Positions 1 to 8,260 of a DNA stretch of 64,000 bases are shown in pieces. A program made the translations under genes and the position numbers. Below the pieces are notes generated by a model. The model was not told the origin of the DNA. It did no database searches and saw only the letters and a program-made list of their open reading frames with translations. Numbering within the stretch: position 1 is the first letter of the stretch; each line of letters begins with the position of its first letter. The stretch is taken from contig NZ_CP048411.1 of the NCBI RefSeq assembly GCF_019355055.1, positions 2,941,501-3,005,500 on the forward strand, in the 5' to 3' direction. The DNA comes from Pseudomonas sp. MTM4. Its GTDB lineage: Bacteria; Pseudomonadota; Gammaproteobacteria; Pseudomonadales; Pseudomonadaceae.

Positions 1-1
1 G

Positions 2-73
2 TATGGATTGCAGTTTGCCACTCTTCACGCTAGCTGGGGTTATGGCTCGGCTGAAGAATCTCAGCGATTCTAG
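2..73 (+). pseudogene. C-terminal fragment of an uncharacterised protein
   Basis: An open frame enters from the left edge and ends at a TAG. The 23 visible residues include LHASWGYGS, which resembles the conserved segment of a small Pseudomonas hypothetical family. In that family, as I remember it, the protein continues for another 30 or so residues with a Cys-containing tail, so this copy looks truncated. No function is known. The call rests on a short motif and memory only. Positions 74-285 contain no gene I can support. Confidence 0.25.
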
Positions 74-285
74 ACGCGTTGCCCGGGATGGCTTTTTCTA
101 CGACGGCGGTACCCTACCTCTGGAGCTCAGACTGGCGCAGTATCTTAGGCCTTTCCAGGATTCCCTCTAGAACGGTGAGATCAACGTCAGTGAAAAACAC
201 GCCGCTCATTACGGCAGGACGCTTTCGGAATAAAACTAAGGACGCGAGACTTCTACATCTTGCCGATCGGCTTTGATGTCGTGAA

Positions 286-1050
286 TTAAACCGTAGGAAA
301 AGCGGCTTTCAAAAGCGCTGGCAGCACCTCGGATGCTCGGCCAATCAACATCAGCTCGTTGGCATTGCCGAGGGAGACGTCCGCAAGATTGACATGGATT
401 ACGGTAGCTCCCGCAGCGAGTGCTATTTCCGGGATGTCCGCCGCAGGCGTAACGATGCCTGAGGTACCTACAGAGATCAGTACCTGGCACGTTTTCACCA
501 TATGCATGGCTGCTTTCCAGGGAGCCATGGGTAAATCCTCTTTGAACCAGACGACAGCGGGCCGCAATTTCCCATTGCAGCGTCTGCAACGAGGGGGCTC
601 TACCTCCTGTCCATCACCATGTACCACTAGCTGCTCCTCACTCAGATCGGCAGGCCGATGGCAGGCGAAGCATTTCGGCTGCGCAAGACTCCCGTGTAGA
701 TGAACCACGTCCACCGACCCAGCGCGCTCGTGAAGGTCATCAATGTTCTGAGTCACTACGAACACCTCCCTGCCTGTGGCAGCAAGTCGCGACGGCACTA
801 GATGAGCTGCATTCGGTTGGGCTTGTGTAGTCTGATGCCTTCTCCACAAATACCATCCCCAAACGAGCGCAGCGTTGGCACGGAACGCCTCTGCGGTCTC
901 CAATCGCTGGGGATCGTACGTTGCCCAAAGCCCGGTAAGCTTGTCGCGGAAGGTGGGAATACCACTTTCCGCGGAAATACCAGCGCCCGTGAAGAACACC
1001 ACGCTACGGGCGGATTGCAAGGCGAAGGATGCTTGCTGCATGTCGCTCAT
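286..1050 (-). CDS. SIR2-family NAD-dependent protein deacylase
   Basis: Sirtuin that would remove acyl groups from lysines using NAD+. The 254 residues hold GAGISAESGIPTFR (22-35), TQNIDDLHE (100-108), the catalytic His in HLHG (H119) and a four-Cys zinc site (C127, C130, C155, C158). Y67 and R70 form the YxxR signature of class III sirtuins (CobB/SIRT5 type), which favour succinyl- or malonyl-lysine. The ATG overlaps the stop of the upstream gene by 4 bp, so the two are translationally coupled. It lies in the island that ends at the tRNA-Arg fragment, so it is likely an accessory copy rather than the housekeeping cobB. A role in phage defence is possible but nothing here shows it. Confidence 0.9.
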   Translation of the reverse strand: MSDMQQASFALQSARSVVFFTGAGISAESGIPTFRDKLTGLWATYDPQRLETAEAFRANAALVWGWYLWRRHQTTQAQPNAAHLVPSRLAATGREVFVVTQNIDDLHERAGSVDVVHLHGSLAQPKCFACHRPADLSEEQLVVHGDGQEVEPPRCRRCNGKLRPAVVWFKEDLPMAPWKAAMHMVKTCQVLISVGTSGIVTPAADIPEIALAAGATVIHVNLADVSLGNANELMLIGRASEVLPALLKAAFPTV

Positions 1051-1376
1051 GAGGGACCTGTCTGATGATGCTTTATGGCTGGATCGTTAGAGCAGGTGTC
1101 ATAGCTCGATGGTCGAGCGCCCGACTCTAGCGATGAGCAGAGCAGCGGCTGGTGGAATGCGATTACCCTCCTTCGGTATTCATCCTCAGGCGCCTCGTTC
1201 ACCAGGCATTCCTCAAGACGCCCCAGCGAGAAAACTTGAGCGGCAGAGAGGTAGTGCCTAAGCAGACTTTTGGCAGAACGGCGGATACCCTGCGGTAAAT
1301 CTTCGTCACGAGAGAGCTCACGCAGGAACGCCTCTGTTTTGACGATTGCGCGCGTTCGCTCATAAGGAAGGGTCAA
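1047..1376 (-). CDS. BPSL0761-family hypothetical protein
   Basis: The 109-aa product starts with PYERTRAIVKTEAFLREL and continues with a helical segment RSAKSLLRHY. This pattern is typical of the small uncharacterised BPSL0761 family, usually found on plasmids and islands. The start is a TTG, preceded by AGGAG about nine bases upstream. Its end overlaps the sirtuin start by 4 bp. The C-terminal third is longer and less conserved-looking than I expect for the family. Function unknown; the coupling suggests co-expression with the sirtuin. Confidence 0.65.
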   Translation of the reverse strand: MTLPYERTRAIVKTEAFLRELSRDEDLPQGIRRSAKSLLRHYLSAAQVFSLGRLEECLVNEAPEDEYRRRVIAFHQPLLCSSLESGARPSSYDTCSNDPAIKHHQTGPS

Positions 1377-1416
1377 TCTCGTTATCTCCTGATCATGAAC
1401 TAAAAGCCCCGGCTAG

Positions 1417-1596
1417 CTAGCTCACCAACGCCGACCATCCAGTGCGCAGTTCAGCGCCTCGGGCATCGAAGCAAAAGTGGTGAAGCCGTACCAAGTAGGG
1501 GGCGATGTCCACTAGCGTTTTACGAGCTGAAAGCTGCAGAGCTTGTAACGCCGCAAGATTCAAGGTGGTCCAATCCTGATCAGAGCGCGTGATCAT
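1417..1596 (-). CDS. Small hypothetical protein
   Basis: A 59-aa product beginning MITRSDQDW. I chose this ATG over an upstream in-frame start because a GGAG lies about eight bases before it. The gene overlaps the end of the small membrane-protein gene upstream by 17 bp, in another frame. No motif is recognised. The middle (LAALQALQLSARKTLVDIAPYL as two helical stretches) is amphipathic. Part of the island; function unknown. Confidence 0.45.
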   Translation of the reverse strand: MITRSDQDWTTLNLAALQALQLSARKTLVDIAPYLVRLHHFCFDARGAELRTGWSALVS

Positions 1597-1762
1597 GATT
1601 ACGCTCCTTTTTGGCCTCCCTCCATTCCATCCACTTGGCAAAACCCCACGCCGCGGTTCCCATTGTCAGCAAGGCCCAGAGTAGCCATTGCGGAAATTGG
1701 TACTGGCCGCTTAGCCAAAGACCTGCGCCTCCGCTAAGCATCGCCATACAAAACCATCTCAT
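1580..1762 (-). CDS. Small membrane protein
   Basis: Sixty residues with two hydrophobic stretches (about 3-16 and 23-41) and a charged C-terminus rich in Lys, Glu and His. This predicts a two-pass inner-membrane protein. It overlaps the following small gene by 17 bp, so the two probably form one transcript. No family recognised. Small size and lack of a diagnostic motif limit confidence. Confidence 0.45.
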   Translation of the reverse strand: MRWFCMAMLSGGAGLWLSGQYQFPQWLLWALLTMGTAAWGFAKWMEWREAKKERNHDHAL

Positions 1763-1866
1763 CAGCCTGTTCCCCGATTACATACGAGATACCACGATAA
1801 CCGCATGCTCTCCTGTGCTAACGCCAGTGCTGAAAATTTTGTCGGCTCCGAGATTTGGAAGTGAGA

Positions 1867-2076
1867 ATGGAAAACCTCCGAATTCCCGACGCAGCCTTCA
1901 TACTGCCGAAAAACCTGGTCGCCTGGGAACAGCGTGAGCATGCGATTTGGTGGAGGTTTCCCAGTGAGCGCTTGTGGCGGTCCTGTGATTTTTTGCAGGA
2001 CCGCCACCGACATCTTGCGGTAATCGAGTGCAGCGACACTGGCTACAAGAGCGAAGTCTCGATGACAGATCAGTGA
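1867..2076 (+). CDS. Possible small hypothetical protein
   Basis: A 69-aa frame starting MENLRIPD, with GGAAGTGAG just upstream as a possible ribosome binding site. It is rich in Trp and Arg and ends in a hydrophilic tail. No family recognised. It may be non-coding; it is listed because no better frame exists on either strand here. The next 276 bases up to the AbrB-like gene hold nothing I can identify. Confidence 0.25.
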   Translation: MENLRIPDAAFILPKNLVAWEQREHAIWWRFPSERLWRSCDFLQDRHRHLAVIECSDTGYKSEVSMTDQ

Positions 2077-2352
2077 ACTGCTGATGGATTAGCTGAGTGC
2101 GGCATGGGAATAGTGAATTTGCCCGGTGGTATTGCGGGATTTTCAGCTCAGCAACGGCGGTGGTAGCTGGCAGGCCTGCGGCGAATTTAAATATCAGAAG
2201 CTGCGGATAGAGATGAGGGGCGTCGTCGTTACAACGCTCTGGGCCTAGGAGCTTTTTGCTATTCTGTCGGCCTGCGCCGCGGGACTTCGTTGGCAACGGC
2301 TCGCCGTTGCTTCCCCCTGCGGACACCCATTCAACCGTTTCCTGAGGTCACG

Positions 2353-2598
2353 ATGCGAAATCATGTAGTGATTGAGGACTGGGATGGCGACGGTGCTATT
2401 CGCCTACCCGACGAAGTTCTGCAGGAAATGGGCGTCGACGTTGGGGACACGCTCTATGTGCTCGAGGAGTTCGTAGGCACTACTCGTTGCCTCGTGCTCA
2501 GTAAATCGCCGCGTATCCCTGATCGTGTAGATGAGCTGGTTGGCCATTGGGAGTCGTTTGGCAAAGACTCCGCCGAGATAAACGCCAAGGACGAGTGA
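2353..2598 (+). CDS. AbrB/MazE/SpoVT-like DNA-binding protein
   Basis: The 81-aa product has IRLPDEVLQEMGVDVGDTLYV near residues 15-35, the beta-alpha-beta swapped-hairpin pattern of AbrB/MazE antitoxin-type DNA-binding domains. The ATG is preceded by GAGG with a six-base gap, which decides against the longer frame upstream. No toxin gene follows within the next 500 bp, so it is either an orphan antitoxin-like regulator or part of a decayed pair. Located near the island boundary. Confidence 0.6.
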   Translation: MRNHVVIEDWDGDGAIRLPDEVLQEMGVDVGDTLYVLEEFVGTTRCLVLSKSPRIPDRVDELVGHWESFGKDSAEINAKDE

Positions 2599-3099
2599 GC
2601 TGACTACCCAGCCTGCTGCCCGCGAATCCTGTTTGACGCTCTACCATTGGCCCCAGCAAAGAGCAGAGACCTTCATGCATAGACAAGGGCCGATAGCTTT
2701 TGGCCAACCACGTTCCTAGGTTGCGCAAAGGTAACAGCCCAGGACAAAAAGCAGGTTTTACGAACTCAAGCGCAGCATGATTGTAGTCATGCATCCCAAG
2801 CGCTGATGGAGCCGGGGCGGCGCCAGGTACCAGCGATCTATTAACCTCACTGAGCTACGATGCTCGCTGCAGGCCGCGAGGAACTCCGGCTCAATGAGAC
2901 GACAGTAAGACGCGTCAGGGTCTAGCTAGTGGTCAAAAATCGATATTCCGGATTTCGTTTTTTGTGCCAAAGGTAACTGCCCTCAGACGCCGCTATTAGC
3001 CTTAAACTGCAGACACGGTAAAAGACGAAATCCTTGCAGTACGGCACTTAGAGCCATTTTTGAACGCTTGCCGCCAATCAAGATTTCTGTACCGCATTG
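2599..3099. other. Non-coding end of the genomic island
   Basis: No gene is supported in this 500-bp stretch. It lies between the AbrB-like gene and the tRNA-Arg fragment. Open frames here are short and lack start signals. A minus-strand frame reaching the tRNA fragment encodes only the artefactual peptide that antisense tRNA sequence gives. Confidence 0.5.
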
Positions 3100-3145
3100 C
3101 CCTCCGAAGGAGGGGTCGTGGGTTCGAATCCCGCCTGGTGCGCCA
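3100..3145 (+). other. Island attachment site: 3' fragment of tRNA-Arg(CCG)
   Basis: The segment carries the anticodon loop CTCCGAA (anticodon CCG), the 3' anticodon-stem strand GGAGG, a T-arm (GTGGG TTCGAAT CCCGC), the acceptor strand and an encoded CCA. The bases just upstream (TTGCC) do not pair with GGAGG, and no D-arm or 5' acceptor strand (expected GCACCAG) occurs in the preceding 80 bp. It is therefore a partial tRNA, the usual scar of an element that recombined into the 3' half of a tRNA gene. The intact gene should lie to the left, outside the window. The island thus extends leftward. Confidence 0.8.
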
Positions 3146-3153
3146 TATTAAAG

Positions 3154-3185
3154 AAGGCCCTAGATGAAAATCTGGGGCCTTTTTC
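3154..3185 (+). terminator. Rho-independent terminator after the tRNA fragment
   Basis: AAGGCCC and GGGGCCTT form a stem around a short A-rich loop, followed by a T-run. It sits directly after the CCA end, as expected for the original tRNA-Arg terminator, and supports the view that 3100-3145 was the tRNA 3' end. Positions 3186-3351 hold no gene. Confidence 0.75.
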
Positions 3186-3357
3186 GTTTCGCGTCCTGCT
3201 ATTGCAATTTTGGCGGACACTTCTGCACACGCCACTCGCCAGGGCGAAGGCCTCATGTAGCAAGTGACGCCGCACAGGGTAAAACTAAACAGCGGCGGGA
3301 CGGTATGGCGGTTATCTTGCTCAGCGTGTAGCCAGAAAATAGAACCGGGGAATGCGG

Positions 3358-3726
3358 ATGATCGACTTCAATAACAAAGGCTTTTTCAAGCTGAAGCAGA
3401 ACGACGAGTATGCGGAGCGGGTCAGCTCCCTTCTGCTGGACGGCGAGCAAGTGGTCGACGCGTACAAATCGATGCGCGACGGCGTGGTGTTCACGACCAA
3501 GCGAATCATCGCGGTAAACGTGCAAGGCCTCACCGGTAGCAAAAAGGACTTTACCTCCCTGCCCTACAAGAACATCGTCGCCTATTCGGTGGAAACGTCC
3601 GGAACCTTCGATCTGGATTCGGAGCTGGAAATCTACTTTTCATCGTTGGGCAAGGTTAGGTTCGAATTCACCGGCAAGGCTTCGGTCGTTGAGATATCCA
3701 GGCACATATCCAGGCATCTACTCTGA
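3358..3726 (+). CDS. PH-domain-containing protein
   Basis: The 122-aa product MIDFNNKGFF matches the bacterial pleckstrin-homology fold family (PF08000 type): an N-terminal segment, then alternating beta strands (GVVFTTKRIIAVNVQG, KDFTSLPYKNIVAYSVET) and a C-terminal helix. I prefer the second ATG because it sits seven bases after a GGGG; the alternative lies two codons upstream. Function in this family is unclear, perhaps stress-related. First gene of the core side after the island boundary. Confidence 0.75.
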   Translation: MIDFNNKGFFKLKQNDEYAERVSSLLLDGEQVVDAYKSMRDGVVFTTKRIIAVNVQGLTGSKKDFTSLPYKNIVAYSVETSGTFDLDSELEIYFSSLGKVRFEFTGKASVVEISRHISRHLL

Positions 3727-3758
3727 GGGAACCAGGGCTGGCGTTCACCGGTAATGCT

Positions 3759-4175
3759 TCAGTCCAGGAGCTGCGGGTTCCATACGATTTCCCAGAGGTG
3801 CCCGTCCGGGTCCTTGAAATAGCCTGAATAACCGCCCCAGAACGTCTCGTGTGGCGGCTTGACGATGACGGCTCCGGCCGTCTCGGCTATCGCCATGACG
3901 GCATCGACGTCGGCTTTCGACGCCACGTTGTGGCCCAACGTCATCTCTGTCGAACTGGCCGGACCGAGCTCCAGCCCCGAGTCATGAGCGATGCTGCTAC
4001 GCGGCCAGAGCGCCAGGCGCAGGCCGGGTTGCAGATGGATGAACACTACCGCACCGTACTCGAAGGCCTCACCGATGATGCCTTCGCTCGCGAAGCCGAG
4101 GCCGTCGCGGTAGAACTGCAACGACGCCTCGAGATCCTCGACCCCGAGGGTGATGACGGTGATTCGTGGCTGCAT
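3759..4175 (-). CDS. VOC-family protein (glyoxalase/bleomycin-resistance fold)
   Basis: The 138-aa product has two beta-alpha-beta-beta-beta modules. The first starts ITVITLGVEDLEASLQFY; the second ends in the typical FKDPDGHLWEIVWNP. Metal ligands of the vicinal-oxygen-chelate fold are plausible (E near the C-terminus, H in the second module), but the substrate cannot be read from the sequence. Monocistronic, convergent with the PH-domain gene. Confidence 0.8.
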   Translation of the reverse strand: MQPRITVITLGVEDLEASLQFYRDGLGFASEGIIGEAFEYGAVVFIHLQPGLRLALWPRSSIAHDSGLELGPASSTEMTLGHNVASKADVDAVMAIAETAGAVIVKPPHETFWGGYSGYFKDPDGHLWEIVWNPQLLD

Positions 4176-4556
4176 GAACGGACTCCGTAGCGGGCTGTAT
4201 TATTGCGTCCTGTTATGTAGAGCGGTAACAACACGATCTGATTGCTTTCCCGACCGGCTTCAGATCCTTTACTCGACCCCCAGGTTGAATGAGCGTCACG
4301 GCAGCGTCACCGAAACCGGCCTTGGTGGAGCAATCCGGATCAGCCAGCGCACGGTCTGCGTGCGTGAACAAACAGTCCTTATGGGCGTAGCGGTCGAAAG
4401 CTCGGGCCCCACAAGCGCTGGCTTCATTCCTGCTAGACAGCTAGGACTGTCATTCTGGCCGAGCGGGTGAAACCTGCTTACCGGATTGGCGCGCTGATTG
4501 AATAGGTTCGTAGGGATGTCAAAGCTTTAGCCCGGCACCATAGGGCCGCAGGCGGC
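4176..4556. other. Intergenic stretch without a supported gene
   Basis: Only short frames without start signals occur here. I see no tRNA, repeat or clear terminator. It contains the promoter of the VOC gene on the minus strand. Confidence 0.4.
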
Positions 4557-4748
4557 CTACCGGTCGGCTCCCGTATCATGGCATGACCCCCTAACTGTCG
4601 AGATAACGGCAGGTTCAGGCCGGCCTAGCTCCGATTCCGGGCTGTTTTCGGTGCGAATTCCCAGCGCTGTTAGCAGCGTCTCGGTGACTTCCATGAATGA
4701 GTACCCATCGGCCCATATCTGAGTCTTAACGTTCAGCCTGTCATCCAT
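4557..4748 (-). CDS. Small hypothetical protein
   Basis: A 63-aa frame starting MDDRLNVKTQIWADGYSF, preceded by AGGAACTAAAA, an acceptable ribosome binding site. The N-terminal half looks structured; the C-terminal third is polar. No family recognised. It may be a real short gene, but there is no supporting context. Confidence 0.35.
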   Translation of the reverse strand: MDDRLNVKTQIWADGYSFMEVTETLLTALGIRTENSPESELGRPEPAVISTVRGSCHDTGADR

Positions 4749-5084
4749 TTTTAGTTCCTAAGCTGAGCGTCCGCACAGCCAGTCGTTCGAGTTATGGTGG
4801 GATGCCTGAAGTGGCAATAGGCGACTACAGCATCAAGCATGCCACTATTTGAACATTCATTTTTATCTTAAAAATCAACAAGTTATATTCCTGATAATTT
4901 CCGAAAGCCTTGCAAGTTGCATGACTGAGTTTGTAGTTCCATGCGATGTGCACTTCAGCTCATCGTCTACAACTTGGCCGCTCGTACGCTGCGATCAGCA
5001 CAGCAGGAGGCAACCGACTCCTGCTGCAAGCCCGAAGTTGGGCTGCGTTAGGCATAATCGACTGCCATTGCCTGAGCACCCGCC
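4749..5084. other. Intergenic region upstream of mdcR
   Basis: This region is AT-richer than the flanks, especially 4845-4900. It presumably holds the mdcR promoter. No gene, repeat or RNA is supported. Confidence 0.4.
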
Positions 5085-6005
5085 ATGCAGATCGACGAAG
5101 AACTCACGCTGAAGAAGCTGGAAGTGTTTCTGGCATTCATGCGCAGCGGAAACCTGAGCAAAGCGGCGGCTGAGCTCAATACCAGCAATGTCAGCGTGCA
5201 CCGCGCCATCCATTCGCTGGAAAGCGCCTTACGCTGTCCGCTGTTCAAGCATGAAGGGCGCAACCTGATTCCGCTGGAAAGCGCCTACGTACTCGAAGAA
5301 AAGGCCCAGAAGCTGGTGCAGGACGTGCTGGAGACGGTGCGCCAGACACGGGAGGCCGCAGGCTTCTCGGCTGAGCGTTTCAAGCTTGGCGCGCTCTACT
5401 CGCTGACGGTGAAAACCGTGCCGCATCTGATCATGGGCCTGAAACTGCGCCGCAGCGAACTCAACATCGACCTGATCCTAGGCTCCAATATCGATCTGTT
5501 CTACAAGCTGAAGAACATGGAGCTGGATGCCATTCTGGTATCGCTGAACGAGAGCGTCAGCAACGATCCGGACTGTGCGCAGTTGCCATTGTTCGCTGAT
5601 GACATCTTTCTCGCCGCACCGGCCGATTCACCCTTCGCTCAGCAACCGGAGGTGGATCTGAGCGACTTGCGCGACGCGACCTTCATCACCCTCACCCAGG
5701 GCTTCGCTACCCATCAGGACGGCAACCGGGTGTTCCAGCAGGCAGGGTTCGAGCCGAAGGTGGCGATGCAGGTGAACGACATTTTCACCTTGCTGAGCAT
5801 GGTCAATTCGGGAGTGGGTTATGCGCTGCTGCCGGGCCGGGTGGGGATGGTCTATGAATCCCGGGTCAAGCTGGTGCCGTTGCAGGCGCGCTATCACCTA
5901 CAGCAGCACATCGGCGTGGTGTTTCTGAAGGCCAAGGAGCGCGACCCGAACCTGCTCGCGCTCCTCGCCGAATGCCGCATGTACAGTTTGAAGAACCCCA
6001 GCTGA
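5085..6005 (+). CDS. mdcR: LysR-type regulator of malonate utilisation
   Basis: A 306-aa LysR-type regulator: winged helix-turn-helix at residues 7-65 (LKKLEVFLAFMRSGNLSKAA and following) and a periplasmic-binding-protein-like effector domain from about residue 95. It is convergent with the last gene of the mdc operon, as in other Pseudomonas malonate clusters, and should activate mdcA transcription in response to malonate. A CGTTA-N9-TAACG palindrome before mdcA is a candidate target. Confidence 0.85.
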   Translation: MQIDEELTLKKLEVFLAFMRSGNLSKAAAELNTSNVSVHRAIHSLESALRCPLFKHEGRNLIPLESAYVLEEKAQKLVQDVLETVRQTREAAGFSAERFKLGALYSLTVKTVPHLIMGLKLRRSELNIDLILGSNIDLFYKLKNMELDAILVSLNESVSNDPDCAQLPLFADDIFLAAPADSPFAQQPEVDLSDLRDATFITLTQGFATHQDGNRVFQQAGFEPKVAMQVNDIFTLLSMVNSGVGYALLPGRVGMVYESRVKLVPLQARYHLQQHIGVVFLKAKERDPNLLALLAECRMYSLKNPS

Positions 6006-6031
6006 ACCACGCGGCGGCTTCCCGGTTCAGC
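6001..6031. terminator. Hairpin between convergent mdcR and mdcM
   Basis: GCTGAACC and GGTTCAGC form a perfect 8-bp stem with a 15-base loop, spanning the stop codon of mdcR and the end of mdcM. It lacks a clear T-run but is placed to act as a shared terminator for the two convergent transcripts. Confidence 0.5.
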
Positions 6032-6791
6032 CGAGCAGGCCTCGCATGACGAAGAACAGTAGCGAAGGCCCGAGCAGGCAGCCCAGCGCGGTATAGAACG
6101 CTGCGGTTAGACAGCCATAAGGCACCAGTTTCGGGTCGGTTGCCGCAAGGCCGCCGGCAACGCCGCTAGAGGTACCGATCAAGCCGCCGAATATCACTGC
6201 CGAGCGAGGGTTGTTCAGGCCGATCAGCGGCGCGATGAAAGGCGTCGCCACCATCACCAGGATGGCCTTGACCAGGCCTGCCGCGATGGAAAGGGCCATC
6301 ACTTCGGAGCTGGCGCCGATCGCCGCACCGGTGACCGGACCGACGATGTAGGTTACCGCGCCAGTACCGATGGTAGTCAGGCTGACTGCATCGGTGTAGC
6401 CGAAGGCCACGGCCACTCCGACCCCCGCCACGAACGAAGAGAATACTCCGATGAACAACGCCAGCACGCCAACGAAACCAGCGCGCTTGAGCTCCTCGAC
6501 GCTGACGCCGAAACCCGTGGCGACGATGGCGAAGTCACGCAGCATCGCGCCGCCCAGAAGGCCGATGCCGGAGAACATTGCGATATCCACCAGCCCCTTC
6601 TGCCCACCGGTAACCATGCCGCCGATATAGGACAACAACAGGCCGATGAGAATGGCCACTGCCGAGCCATGCAGGCGGCCCTTGGTGAGCTTGTCCGAGA
6701 GCCAGTAGGACAGCCACATGGTGGCGCCGATGATGGCGAAGCCGCTGATCATGCCGTAGCCGGAGATCACTTTCATGAGGGATTCGTACAT
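6027..6791 (-). CDS. mdcM: Malonate transporter subunit MdcM (MadM-type)
   Basis: A 254-aa integral membrane protein with about eight hydrophobic helices. It is the larger partner of the MadL/MadM-type malonate importer, which is proton- or sodium-coupled in characterised systems. I start it at MYESLMKVIS: a GGGGG lies nine bases upstream, and the longer frame would overlap mdcL. Last gene of the mdc operon, so uptake is co-expressed with decarboxylation. Confidence 0.85.
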   Translation of the reverse strand: MYESLMKVISGYGMISGFAIIGATMWLSYWLSDKLTKGRLHGSAVAILIGLLLSYIGGMVTGGQKGLVDIAMFSGIGLLGGAMLRDFAIVATGFGVSVEELKRAGFVGVLALFIGVFSSFVAGVGVAVAFGYTDAVSLTTIGTGAVTYIVGPVTGAAIGASSEVMALSIAAGLVKAILVMVATPFIAPLIGLNNPRSAVIFGGLIGTSSGVAGGLAATDPKLVPYGCLTAAFYTALGCLLGPSLLFFVMRGLLG

Positions 6792-6796
6792 AGCCG

Positions 6797-7210
6797 TTAC
6801 CCCCGGACGCAACTGGTGGCGGGCTTGACCGAGGCGGCCGGCTCGGCTTCAGGCTTTTTTCTGCCGATCCGGTCCAGTACCGGCACCAGCGCAAAAGCCA
6901 CCGCCACCGCGGCAACACCGGCGAGAATGGCCATTGGGCCGCCGGAGAGCGCGCCGTAGACGTTCTGTTGCGCGGCCATGGCGACCACGATCGGGATGTA
7001 GACGGCGCTCCAGAACTTGATGCCCTGCTCCGATTCCGGATTGAACAGGCCGCGTTTTTTCAGATAACTGCCGATCAGGATCAGCAAAACCATGGCGATA
7101 CCAACGCCGCCGACGTTGGCCGGCACGCCGATCACTTTGCCGAGCAGCTCGCCGATGAAGATACCGGTGAGGGTACACAAGGCCAGGAAGGCCACACCGA
7201 AAATAATCAT
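6797..7210 (-). CDS. mdcL: Malonate transporter subunit MdcL (MadL-type)
   Basis: A 137-aa membrane protein with four hydrophobic stretches (about 2-20, 31-48, 66-84, 88-108) and a short polar tail, as in MadL. It works with MdcM as a two-component malonate importer. The two genes are five bases apart. About 120 bp separate it from mdcH upstream, the largest gap in the operon. Confidence 0.85.
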   Translation of the reverse strand: MIIFGVAFLALCTLTGIFIGELLGKVIGVPANVGGVGIAMVLLILIGSYLKKRGLFNPESEQGIKFWSAVYIPIVVAMAAQQNVYGALSGGPMAILAGVAAVAVAFALVPVLDRIGRKKPEAEPAASVKPATSCVRG

Positions 7211-7333
7211 TGTTATTGTCCTTTTGGATTGCGCTCAGCCTGCCGAAGGCCTGGCGCGTGTTGTCGAGGTAGTTGTTGTTATCCGTCGATCAGTAGGCGA
7301 GCAAGGCTCCCTCACCCTGATGAAGCACGCGAT

Positions 7334-8260
7334 CTATCGGCTCTGGCTGCCCTCCTGACGCAGCAAGGCGTCCAGTGTGTCCAACCGAGCGCCGTCGAAA
7401 GCGATCAGCGTACCCTGTTCGAAAACCCGTCGCGCCAGCCCGGTGAGCACGGAGCCGGGCGGCAGTTCGATATGCAGCCGCACACCGCGCTCGTAGGCAG
7501 TGCGCAGGGTGCCGTGCCAGTCGACGACGCGGCACATGTTGAAGGCGAGGTCGTCGCGCAGGCGCTCGGCATCGAACACCGGGCGCGCCGACGAACCGCT
7601 GAGATAACGCAACCGCGGAGCGCGCAGGTTGACCTTGGCAAACGCTTCGGCCAGGTGCTGCGCCGGCGCTTCCAGCAGGGCGCAGTGCGAGGGCACGCTC
7701 ATCGCCAGGCGACGCGCGCATGAGGCGCCGAGAGCCTTGGCCTGAGCGGCAACCGCCGCCATGGCGGCGTCGCTGCCGGCGATGACGATCTGGTTGTCGG
7801 CGTTGATATTCGCCAGGTAGGCGGGCTCCGTAGCTTCTGCCAGCAGGCCCTCTACCGTGCCGAGCTGGAGGCCGAGGATCGCCGTCATGCCGTAGCCTTC
7901 GGGGTAGGCTTCCTGCATCAGCTCACCGCGCAATGCCACCAGGCGCAGGGCGTCGGTGTAGTCGAGCGACTCGGCGACAACCGCCGCGGCATAGGCCCCG
8001 ATGGATAGTCCGGCAACGTAATCGGGTCGCTGACCGTCGCGCATCAGCAGACGCGCACCGGCGACGCCGGCGATCAGCAGGCAGAGCTGAACGGCGCGGG
8101 TCGAACGCAGCGCTTCGGCCGAATCCAGCATCAGCGCATCTACGCCGAGCACTGCGCTTGCCTCTGCGAGAGTAGCGGCAACTTCCGGCGCGCAAGGCAG
8201 GCGATGGAGCATGCCGGGCTTCTGCGCGCCCTGGCCGGGAAAGGCGAAAAGGTTGCTCAT
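7334..8260 (-). CDS. mdcH: Malonate decarboxylase epsilon subunit (malonyl-CoA:ACP transacylase)
   Basis: A 308-aa acyltransferase related to FabD. It charges the prosthetic group of the MdcC acyl carrier with malonyl from malonyl-CoA to prime the decarboxylase cycle. The nucleophile elbow GLSIG puts the active Ser at 86; the partner His is in PSHCALLE (H192). It overlaps mdcG by 4 bp (ATGA), so expression is coupled. Confidence 0.9.
   Translation of the reverse strand: MSNLFAFPGQGAQKPGMLHRLPCAPEVAATLAEASAVLGVDALMLDSAEALRSTRAVQLCLLIAGVAGARLLMRDGQRPDYVAGLSIGAYAAAVVAESLDYTDALRLVALRGELMQEAYPEGYGMTAILGLQLGTVEGLLAEATEPAYLANINADNQIVIAGSDAAMAAVAAQAKALGASCARRLAMSVPSHCALLEAPAQHLAEAFAKVNLRAPRLRYLSGSSARPVFDAERLRDDLAFNMCRVVDWHGTLRTAYERGVRLHIELPPGSVLTGLARRVFEQGTLIAFDGARLDTLDALLRQEGSQSR

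Noticed and set aside
3002..3275. Minus-strand frames with GFEPTTPPS or RRDSNPRPLLRR peptides
   Set aside because: These peptides are the well-known artefact of translating the antisense of a tRNA 3' end; the segment is the tRNA-Arg fragment and attachment site.
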